Shown piece by piece: positions 55,972-64,000 of a stretch of 64,000 nucleotides of DNA. The notes beneath the pieces are model-generated. The model did not search any database. It saw nothing but the letters and a program-made list of their open reading frames with translations, and was not told the DNA's origin. The translations under genes were made by a program, and so were the position numbers. Source of the DNA: Raffaelea ambrosiae (lineage: Eukaryota > Ascomycota > Sordariomycetes > Ophiostomatales > Ophiostomataceae); assembly GCA_002778195.1 (NCBI GenBank), contig PCDI01000001.1, positions 1,624,939 to 1,688,938 of the forward strand, read 5' to 3'. Numbering within the stretch: position 1 is the first letter of the stretch; each line of letters begins with the position of its first letter.

Positions 55972-57123
55972 TGCCTCTTCGTCGCCCGGCGCGTGCCCCC
56001 CGCTGTTCCTCCTTGTCTTGGCGTCGCTCTTGAAGGGCTTGGTCGGGTCGTGGCGCGACAGCGTAATGTGCGACGACATCGACGTCGGGTCGACGCGCAG
56101 CCGGTAGAACGGCTGCGCCGAGGCCGAGGCCAGCCGGTAGATGGGGGCATCCCTGTCGCAGGTCATGTACAGGCAGTAGACGCGGCCCTCGGAGGGGCTG
56201 GCCTTCCAGCCGCTGGCGACCTTCCAGAAGCTGCGGAGGTCTTCGTTGGATGAGGGCACGGGCAGTTTCATGGGCGGGGACGAGGAGGAGGCGGCGGTGG
56301 TGGTGGTAGTGGTGGTGGTGGTGGTGGCGTGGGCGGCCGCGGTGGGGTGTCCGGAGGCGGCCCGTCCACCCGTGGCCGCGGGCGCTGGTGCCGCCGGTGC
56401 CGCTGTTGCCGTGGCCGTCGGGGAGTAGACGCTGCTGGCCGCGCGGGCCGGGGTGCTCACCACGACGGCGGGCACGGCGCGCACGGCCGATGCGCTGTTG
56501 CTGCTGTTCACGGCTGAGTGCTGGTACGACTGCTCGACTTGTTCTTCAATGGAGCTCTGGTGGTTGTGGTGATGGTGATGATGCGGCTGCTGCTGCTGCT
56601 GCTGCGGCGAGGTGGCCGGTGGCGAGGCCGGCGAGTACAGCGGCCGGCTGATGGCACTCCGGGGGATGCGGGTCGGGCTCGTCTGCGTCGGGTAGTAGTT
56701 CTGCTGGTGCAGGGGCAGCTCCGGGTTGTACTGCGGGAAGATGGACTGCAGGGCTGGCGGCCGGTGCGGCTGCTGCTGGCTGCTGCTGCTGCCGCCGCCG
56801 CCGCCGCCCGGTGCTTCTGTTCCTGCCGCAGCAGCTGCTGCGGAGGGCGAGCCGGCATGGTGCGACTCTCCTGGTGGCGGGTCGTCAAAGAGCGGGATCT
56901 TGGCAATGGAGCTGCGCGAGCGGGCGCTGTTGCTGCGGACGAGCGTATTGGAGTCAGAGAAGGCGGTGCCACAGCGGTTGGGCACATCGACGGGGCCACC
57001 CTGGGGAGGCGAGGCGTCTCCGGCAGGGTAGATAGCATGGTGGTGTTGTGTGCGCGATGGCGGTCTGCTGGTGCTGGGGAAGAGGGAGAACCCTCCTCCC
57101 GGGGCGGCTGGAGGAGCCGACAT
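54751..57123 (-). CDS. conserved filamentous-fungal protein of unknown function
   Basis: One exon encodes 790 residues. The first 290 or so are low-complexity, rich in Pro, Ser, Gln and His. A conserved core begins LRSFWKVASGWKASP (about 294) and continues YCLYMTCDRDAPIYRL, WQEALATTLEEESRKHPP, LVALLYPTAAA, ECCRLVWDDDSASY, FCVTVERNSAWSRTTYTLEH and YLEVDTAIAAHIDAAYLVDVA. It is broken by a poly-Ala run at about 384-400. The C-terminus is a hydrophobic stretch (LRVITALFKFVLWCLSLVV, about 745-775) that may insert in a membrane. From memory, similar ascomycete proteins are sometimes labelled acetylserotonin methyltransferase-like, but I see no methyltransferase motif and do not adopt that name. I start at 57123 (MSAPP). 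The frame is open 65 codons further upstream through leader-like sequence. Confidence 0.75.
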
Positions 57124-59447
57124 GGTGGTGAGGGTGCAAGACGATGAGGTCGAGAGGCTCAGCCAGAGGAGTGTGTGGTGATTAGGGTGCGAGGGAGAGA
57201 GCGACAGAGAGGATGCGGGAGAGGGAGGGAAGAGAAGACGCAAGAGAGAGCCGCCGTCCTGCGGGCTCGTCGAAGTCGGAGACGCGTTGCAAGTGAAAGT
57301 GGCACGCCGTGTCACCAACGCATGGCTGTATGTCGGTCTGAAGAGAGGTGGTACGGGTCAGAGGGACGAGACGGGGAGGGGAGTCTGTGGCCAGGCACAG
57401 AAGATGACGAGAAGAAGAGAAAGTATGAGAAGAAGAGAGGAGGAGACCGAATGCGTGTGCGTATGTGAAGGACAGGGGATGTCGGACACAATGCAGATGA
57501 ACAATGGCAAGAAGCAACAACCACGCAGTCTAGAGGCACGAGAGAGAAGGTAGGGGGCCGGCGAGGGATGGACGGGAGTTGGGCTGCATATATTATAAAG
57601 AAGCGACTGTTGGACCGTTTCGTAGGGCCTTCCCGTGTGGGTAGGATGCAAGGCCCCCGGCAAGAGGAGGTCGAGGGCACAGAGGGCGGGAGAAAATAGA
57701 ACAGGACGCTGGATGTGACCCAAGAGGACGGAGCGAGAGGAGGGGCCAGTTGGTGGTGGCCGGGGTCTGGTAAGGAGGAAGCTCGTGAGAGAGGGAGTTT
57801 TTTTTTTTTTTTTTTCTTGCAAGAGCAGGCTTGTAAGAGAGTTTCTGGCGAGCGGCACCCTGTCCAGCTTGCCGCTTCCCGATCTTTATGTATGCTCTGC
57901 GCGTTGGAACCTCTCTCGCCAGAGAGTCTATTCTCGTAGGATCAAGGCTAGTAGGCAGGGGAGGAGGTGTGGATCTTCCTGTGTGCTCTGTAGGATACAG
58001 AGAGGTCTTGGGGCGTGAGCCTCTTTGGCAGGCATCATGACAAGTACCCATGCCTTATTGCGCCGCTGTAGAGATACTTCGCCCCTCCACAGGCCCTCCT
58101 CCAGGTCTCGCCCGCCGGCCCCAAACGGCGGTCGCTTCTCCCTAGTGTCCGCTGTCACTGTTTCTTCATATGTCTCCTGTCGTTTCTGTTCCTCTCCGAC
58201 CATTGTTCATTTAAGCGCTGGCTGACCCCTGCTTTCGGTGGTGGTCGTGCGGGTTCGTCCTGACAGAAGCTGCGTGGCAGCCAGTAAGAGCCTCCCAAAT
58301 TCAACCCCACCACACACCGCGACTGAGAAGCCCGCCAATCATGGGCGGGAGAGCCAAATATAGATGATTTGCGGGCCAATCACAGCGCGCATCACGCTGC
58401 AGTTAAACGCCCGCCAACCTGGAGGCAGGGGAAACGCACACACACGCACTCCGCTTCCGAGGGACAGGCAAGGCACTCCCATCCTATCAGAGGGCGAGCA
58501 GGAGCAAGTCGGGTCTCTTGCCGCTGGAAAAAGAGCACAAGAACCTTTTGTGAAAGACAGACACATCAGCAGGCCGGCCGTGGCCGCCGATACAGAAAGC
58601 CAGCTCTGTGGATACAAGGGAATGGCAAGGCGAACAAAGACGTGTTTCTCGTGTTTGAGAGGGTTTCATGATACGAATAGAAACAGGCCGAGAGAGAGAG
58701 AGAGAGGGAGATGAGGCTGATGCGTTGTTCAGGTGTTTCTGTGTGTTTTGTGGTTGTGAATGTAGGCTTTCCCCATGAGATGGGAAGTATCGAGTTGAGA
58801 TCCTTCTGCGAGATTTCGGGTATCTCTGAGAGAGCTGTCAGGCCATTTCCAGCCGAGACAGGTCCCGTACGGCTCAGTTCCTCGCCGAACTGGCCAGGCC
58901 TCTGGCCGCTTATGCATGATGTGAAGGACGTACGGTCGTAGTAACAATATGCACTCTGATTTTGTGCGGATTGACCGGCCACTTAGCTGTTACATGTACA
59001 TAGTAAGATAAAATGCTAGCTATCCTAAATGGCCTGTCATACTGGAGTTACAGCCAGGCCATGATAGGCTGGCCACCTGGTGCAGCCTGGACCGGCGGAA
59101 CGATGGGACAAATCAGAAGATCTGCAGGCGGGCGGCCCGCTACAAGTTTTGTCTGACAACCTGGCCAACAAGCTCCGCTCCCCGCCCTCTGGAGAAAACT
59201 GCGCCAACAACAAACTCATTGTAGTCGTCCGGTTGGATAGCTTGCATGGCAATTCGTGCATCGAGCTTGTAGATGCGAAGCCGAACTGCACATGCACACA
59301 CGATTGCATATCGCAAGCCCGAGGCCTCGTTTGCCAGGGCACCCTCCATACAAAAAAGCCGTGCTCCGGGAAAACGAACCGTTCTTTCGTACGCGTGCAT
59401 TGCTCATTCAACACATGCGGACATCTCTGCCTTGTCCCCTGCTTTGT
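57124..59447. other. intergenic region, about 2.3 kb
   Basis: I see GA-rich sequence upstream of the previous gene (57180-57560), a TATATTATAA box-like sequence near 57589, a (GA)n run near 58690-58708 and one ACATAGTA word at 58998. No supported gene or RNA is visible. Confidence 0.6.
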
Positions 59448-61069
59448 TCATCCCATTCCGTATCCGTATCGCACAGGCGGTTTGCTCGTTCGGCCACATC
59501 GGGTCCGAGTCTGCACTGCCGGTGTGGCCGCCCCGGGCTGCAGTTGCTGGCCACCCGTGGCCTGGCTTGGCTTCTTGCGAGGCCTGCTGTTCGGTCGAGC
59601 CTTGGTGATTTTGTTGTTGTCGTCTGTGGGTTTTGAACGAGCCAGTGGTCCACCGCCACCTTCACCTCCCCTCTGTCTTCTCTGCCGCGCCGATGCTGCT
59701 GTCGACGGGGCCGGTGCCGATGCCCTCTTTGTGATTCGCGTCTTGCCCCTCGTTTTCGAGAGTGCTGCCACTTCCGGGGAAGACGGTGAAGAAGAAGCAC
59801 GCCCGGCCGTTGCCAGACGAGAGCTCCGCCGCCTTGCACTGGTCTTTCTGGAAGCAGCAGCGGCTGCCATGTCCGCAGAGAGTGTCGCGGTCTCCGTATT
59901 GACAGCAGCGTCCGCTGGCTTTTGTTCAGTGAGAGCGGCCGATGTTCTGTCGGCTTCCTTGTCGGCTTCCTTGTCGGCTTCTTTGTCGGCTTCCTTTGCC
60001 ATCTCGATTCGCTGTTCTTCAGACCATTGCAGCATGTCTCGATGACTGTCCAGGCACCAGATCTCGAATGCCTCGTCATCCGGACGGCCCTCTGCGTGGT
60101 GTCGTTTCACCTTTTCTGGCTCGATTTTAGACTGTAGCTTTTCAATGTGGTAGGCTTGAAATTTGATCCAGCTCTGCCGTTGGGACTGGGCCTTGCTGTC
60201 AAGGGACGGCGCGAACTGCGCAGCGGACTCGTCCAGGCCATACTCGCGCAGAACCCGCCGGTATTTTTCTGCCACACGAGCCATGTCTGCCTCTGGATCG
60301 TCTTGGTGACGGCCATGGGAGCGGAGCATGTTCCTCCATCTTCTGAAATTTCTCCAGTCATCCATCTGGTTCGAAAGCGGCCGGTCCCCAATAGGCCTAA
60401 GCGCGCCGTTGTCAACCGCACGCAGGTAGTAGAAACCCGCAGGGTAGCCCTCTCTCGGAAACTCCCCCTTCCATCTGAACGGCGACAACAACTCCTCTGG
60501 GCAGCACGGCGGACATCCCTGCCATACCCTACAAGGATTGCGCGGTGCTTGTCATCGATGCTCTTGTTGTGCAAGCGTTCCCTTTCTGCCTCTTCTTCGG
60601 CGGTGCCAAGCGGCGATCCAGGGTCTGTGCTCGGTCCGGACGCGAAGCTGGGGCTTCGAGGTTGGTTCTGGTCGGCAAGCTCTCTGTGGGAAAGAGAAAA
60701 ACGATTATGAGTAGGTTTTCCATTTGCATCGGACTTTGGAACACAGATGCACTTACTCGAGCTTATCGTTGACCGAGGTGAGATCGACACGTAGTGGCTC
60801 GGCTTGGGCTCTATAACGGGTTGGTTAGAAGCAGAGATATAAGACAAATGAGCACATGTCTGAGAAGCAATGCTTACTGCAGCTCGGCAAGAAGTGCCAG
60901 TCGCTCCTGGTCGTTGAAAATATTGATGTTGGGATCTCGGACAACGCTGTCGGGCATGAGTTCTGGACGCAACTGATCAGTAGGAGATGGAGGAAACGTA
61001 CGTCCTGTCGCTGTAGCGCTCGATTATTCGCCCATTCGGGAAAACCTCGCGACTGGGAAGATTCGACAT
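59448..61069 (-). CDS. five-exon protein of unknown function, charged tail
   Basis: My model has exons 61069-61002, 60946-60878, 60810-60757, 60683-60528 and 60474-59448, encoding 457 residues. The introns are only 55, 67, 73 and 53 bp. All have GT-AG borders and the frame is kept throughout. I recognise no family. The N-terminal half has an acidic helix-like region (FNDQERLALLAELQ, AEEEAERERLHNKSIDD). A block rich in aromatic residues follows (ILVGWKGEFPREGYPAGFYY, DDWRNFRRWRNML). Near 275-290 the tetrapeptide EADK is repeated about four times. The C-terminal 130 residues are Arg/Lys/Ser/Thr-rich, disordered-looking and possibly nuclear. The last intron, with a weak branch site, is the least certain. 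Without it the aromatic block falls out of frame. Confidence 0.6.
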
Positions 61070-62711
61070 CGTTGCCCCCCGCGGAGCGCCAAGTTTGAAG
61101 AGGTGGTGGTAGGGAAAATCATGTTGGGGCAGAGGTTGGCCGAGGCGTGGATGAAGGCGTATGTATGGTTGCAGCTCTGTAGCCGCCTGCACGGCTCACC
61201 ATACCCGATGCCAGACAGTCACGTGTTGTGACTTCCAATCACAGCCTTGTTTTCTCACATTGGGCGCCAACACGATGGGGCGTGCGCGTCGTTCAATGTC
61301 GAGCGAGAAATGCGCTGGGCGGCTAGGAAACGAAGTAAAACAAGGACCATGCTGTCCATTCCGTCTCGCCATCATTTTTTTCTTGTTTTTTTTTAAAAAA
61401 ATTCGAGCACAATAGTCTTCCAACTAAAACCTGCTGTTCTGCCAACTTGAGACATGTCGACCACTGGCTGGGCGTCTACGTCGTCGCTAGCAGCCAGCAG
61501 CAAGCCACCGCTTAAAAGCCAGCCGAGACTGTGGTCAGATCACGGAAGAGCAAGGGCAAAGGAAAGGGGCAGGCCTGGGAGCAGAACGTGGCCGGAGGCA
61601 GCAGAGTGCCTCCCGTACCGGGTTTGGGGCTGAGAAGCTGAGGCGCTGTCAGGCCCCACGACTGCTTCACACCATGGCCTGTCCATGCCTAGGGGAGGTT
61701 AACAAAGAGCCACCTCGGAAGCCAACAAACTAAGACGTTGCGGTTTGGTAGCAACTGCCTCAAGCACGATGACCATGCTATGTACGATACGGTGTACGGG
61801 TATGTATCAAAGTGTATGATTTTACTTGGTGTGGTAGGCATCAGTGAGATGTATTTTACCTTGCACTTTGTCTCCATTCCTGCAATGTCCTTTTTGTGTG
61901 TGTGTGTGTGTGTTCCCTCTTCCAAGACGTCCCCGCAGTTACCCCAACGTCACATGTGAGCGCCGCTGCCAGTGGCTGGGCCGAAACTAACCCGTCTGCC
62001 GCGCGCGAAAACCGCCCCCAACCAATTTGTGTGTTTTTGGGAGGTCCTCGAGATCGCCTCGGGCAAGCGCCGGCCAAGGGGCCGTATTCCGTGCAGGCAA
62101 GAAAACGGAGGAATGCTGCGCCAGCCAACGAGGATGTACAGCAGCGAGTGATCTCTGTTTCTGTTTCATTTATCACCATTTTTATGTTTTGGGGGGGGGG
62201 GATTCTTACCGTTTTCTTTTCTCTGCAGATGCCCTATTTCATGATACTATGCAACCTGTGCGTCATCCTGCCTGTGGCTCCCCTTGGGTCTTGGGTCCCC
62301 ATGCGCCCTTGGCGTGCCCCTGTCTACTGTCCCGCCTATCGTGTAGAAATTGCGGGCGCCTCGCCTGGATGATGCCGTCGAATCAGCCTTGCCTGTGTCA
62401 TCTCTGGCACGTCTGTTCACCGACTGTTGACGCCCATAACGTCGTTTCCGGTCATCCTGTATTATCCTATGTATGTTTACCCAGTGTATGCCTTTCATAG
62501 TAAGTCTCCGTTGCATGATGTCTTTTTGTCTTGGTACCTCTGCCTTTGTGCCTGTCAGTTGCCTTTTTTTTTTTTTTTTGGTTCTGGTTCCCTTTTGGTT
62601 CCCTTTCTATCCCGTTTTGAAACGCCCTTTTTTTTTTCATTTTGCCTCACTCATTGTCTCGCTTGTCCTCCCAACGATCTCAATCCGGTCCTTCCCCCCC
62701 TCCGGCCCCCC
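61070..62711. other. intergenic region, about 1.6 kb
   Basis: I see an 11-G run near 62191, a (TG)n run near 61897-61913 and a T-rich stretch beyond the Maf gene (62561-62640). I see no supported gene. Confidence 0.65.
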
Positions 62712-63719
62712 TCAATCCTCCTCGGCAAGATCGTCATCGCTCTCGCCCATCTCCTCCTCGTCCTGCTGGAAGACCGCCCGCTCGGCCAGCTGCAGCATGC
62801 GCCGCACGGGCAGCCCAATGACGTTGTCCACGCTGCCCTCGATGCGCTCGACCAGCACCAGCCCGCCGGTGCCCTGCAGCGCGTACCCGCCGGCCTTGTC
62901 GGCGCCCTCGCGCGTGCGCACGTAGCCGTCCAGCACCGCGTCCGACAGCCCGTCGGACTCGCGCGCAAAGACGACCTTGGTCTCCTCGGTGTGCGAGGCC
63001 ATCAGGTAGCCCGGGTGGGCGGCGTCCGCCCGCGGCGCCAGCACGCACACCGCCGTCAGCACCCGGTGCATGCGCGTGTCCCGCAGGTGCCGCAGCATCT
63101 GCGCGTGCTCCTGCGCCGACCGCGGCTTCTCCATGACCTGGCCCGTCCGCGACACAATCACCGTGTCGGCGGCAATGACCAGCTGCGGGTCGGCGGGCAC
63201 CGCTGTTTGGGCCGTCCGCTGCTCCTTCGCCGCCGCCTCCTGCTGGGCCAGCGCTTCTTGGTAGACGTCCAGGCACTTTTGGCGGGCCGTGGCGCCGGCG
63301 TACTCGAGCGGGCCGTATGCCTCCTTGGTCAGATCCTCGGGCTTGGTGGACGGCCAGACCTCGATGTGGGGGAGGCCGATCTGGGCGAGCAGGGCCTTGC
63401 GACGCGGCGACGCCGAGGCCAGGATGACGCGGTGGGTGCGCATGTAGTCGATGATGGGCAGTTTCAGGGGCGGCAGGGGACGGCGCTGCTGCTGCTGCGG
63501 GGGGGGCGGGCCGCCGGAAGGCTGTTTGGATTCTGGGGCACCATCGTCGTCGTCGTCGTCCGCATCGGCGGTCGCCTTGGCCCGGAGAGGCAAGGCAGTC
63601 TTGGAGTCAGTAGCAGCCGCAGCCGCAGCCGCAGCCGCAGCCGCAGCATCGCCGTGCTCGCCGGCTGTGTACTCGGGCGGCGGCTCCGTCGGCACCGAGC
63701 TATCCTGCGTGTCGACCAT
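62712..63719 (-). CDS. Maf-family nucleotide pyrophosphatase
   Basis: One exon encodes 335 residues. Maf proteins (Maf/Ham1-like fold) hydrolyse nucleoside triphosphates, often dTTP, UTP or modified nucleotides, to monophosphates, and are thought to clean the nucleotide pool. The catalytic start is VILASASPRRKALLAQIGL (98-116). It is followed by ARQKCLDVYQEAL, the metal/catalytic AADTVI, the conserved Lys-Pro in MEKP, and the C-terminal GGYALQGTGGLVLVERIEGSVDNVIGLP. Residues 1-92 are an extra low-complexity region with poly-Ala (from repeated GCAGCC), poly-Asp and poly-Gln that bacterial Maf proteins (about 190 residues) lack. The first ATG, at 63719, is used. No intron is needed. Confidence 0.9.
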   Translation of the reverse strand: MVDTQDSSVPTEPPPEYTAGEHGDAAAAAAAAAAAATDSKTALPLRAKATADADDDDDDGAPESKQPSGGPPPPQQQQRRPLPPLKLPIIDYMRTHRVILASASPRRKALLAQIGLPHIEVWPSTKPEDLTKEAYGPLEYAGATARQKCLDVYQEALAQQEAAAKEQRTAQTAVPADPQLVIAADTVIVSRTGQVMEKPRSAQEHAQMLRHLRDTRMHRVLTAVCVLAPRADAAHPGYLMASHTEETKVVFARESDGLSDAVLDGYVRTREGADKAGGYALQGTGGLVLVERIEGSVDNVIGLPVRRMLQLAERAVFQQDEEEMGESDDDLAEED

Positions 63720-64000
63720 GATCGCGCGACGAAAAAAAAGTAAACAAAAAGGAGGGTAGACAGTCGTATTTCTGGAATGTGCCCTTTTTTTGTAGGGGGG
63801 GGGGGGGGGGGTTGCTGTAGCAAGTCGTCGTGGCCTAACGGGGGCAGCTTACTTGGAAAGGGGATTCCATCTCGTCGTGCCCACTCGAGTATTACGCATT
63901 AGTACGCTTCTTCGCCCCCCCACTCCCTAGTTACGTAGTTAACGGTGGCCCTGGATTCCTTATCTTATCGGACCGGATGGGTCCCCACCGCCAGCAAGCA
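63720..64000. other. window end, upstream of the Maf gene
   Basis: These 281 bp hold a 17-G tract (63795-63811) about 80 bp before the Maf start codon. I see no gene. Confidence 0.6.
63795..63811 (+). repeat. poly-G tract (17 G)
   Basis: A run of about 17 G lies in the likely Maf promoter or leader; it is a C-run on the transcribed sense strand. Confidence 0.9.

Noticed and set aside
60977..61001. Nearest AG (29 nt) as acceptor for intron 1 of the five-exon gene
   Set aside because: The intron would be too short and the frame would break. The AG giving a 55-bp intron restores a continuous protein.
63825..63895. TGGCCTAACGGGG resembling a tRNA A box near the window end
   Set aside because: No B box and no pairing acceptor stem follow within tRNA distance.

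Overview
This window is nuclear DNA of a filamentous ascomycete (Pezizomycotina, most likely Sordariomycetes; I cannot name a genus). The reasons are short GT-AG introns of about 50-260 bp with CTAAC-type branch sites, pyrimidine-rich leaders, strongly GC-rich third codon positions inside genes, and AT-richer simple-sequence intergenic DNA. The gene set is typically fungal: fused HIS4, LYS1 of the alpha-aminoadipate lysine pathway, Wss1, Pah1/Ned1, Utp11, TAF9 and GH47. I support 16 protein genes. I found no rRNA, convincing tRNA, CRISPR array or intact transposon.

Layout. 1-8003 is an 8 kb gene-free stretch of simple repeats. 8004-17000 holds a luciferase-domain (DUF5519) protein (-), a secreted pepsin-like aspartic protease (+) and a Wss1-type DNA-protein-crosslink protease (+). 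17182-25697 holds trifunctional histidine enzyme HIS4 (-), TAF9 (+) and lipin/phosphatidate phosphatase PAH1 (-). After 3.3 kb of spacer, LYS1 (+) occupies 29186-30690. A 5.5 kb gene-free stretch then leads to a 1.4-kilocodon fibronectin-III/coiled-coil membrane protein (+), the twin-CX9C protein CMC1 (+), a peroxisomal D-amino-acid oxidase (-) and a GH47 alpha-mannosidase (-). After another 3.7 kb spacer come a predicted secreted FMN-dependent 2-hydroxy-acid dehydrogenase (+), UTP11 (+), a conserved fungal protein of unknown function (-), a five-exon orphan-like protein (-) and a Maf-family nucleotide pyrophosphatase (-).

The genes are mostly unrelated housekeeping loci and do not form a pathway cluster. 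HIS4 and LYS1 are both amino-acid biosynthesis genes, and each has a Gcn4/CPC1-type TGACTC element upstream, which fits cross-pathway control. LYS1, D-amino-acid oxidase and GH47 were joined from exons by reading splice sites, as were HIS4, PAH1, the FN3 gene, CMC1, the FMN enzyme, UTP11 and the orphan gene. Each joined model stays in frame.

The most unusual signal is in the non-coding DNA. Three short words (TACATAGTA-like, GTATCTTAC and TACTCGTA) recur far more often than chance would give, only between genes, and often fused into compound palindromic blocks. A set of 11-21 bp poly-G/C tracts also sits outside coding sequence.
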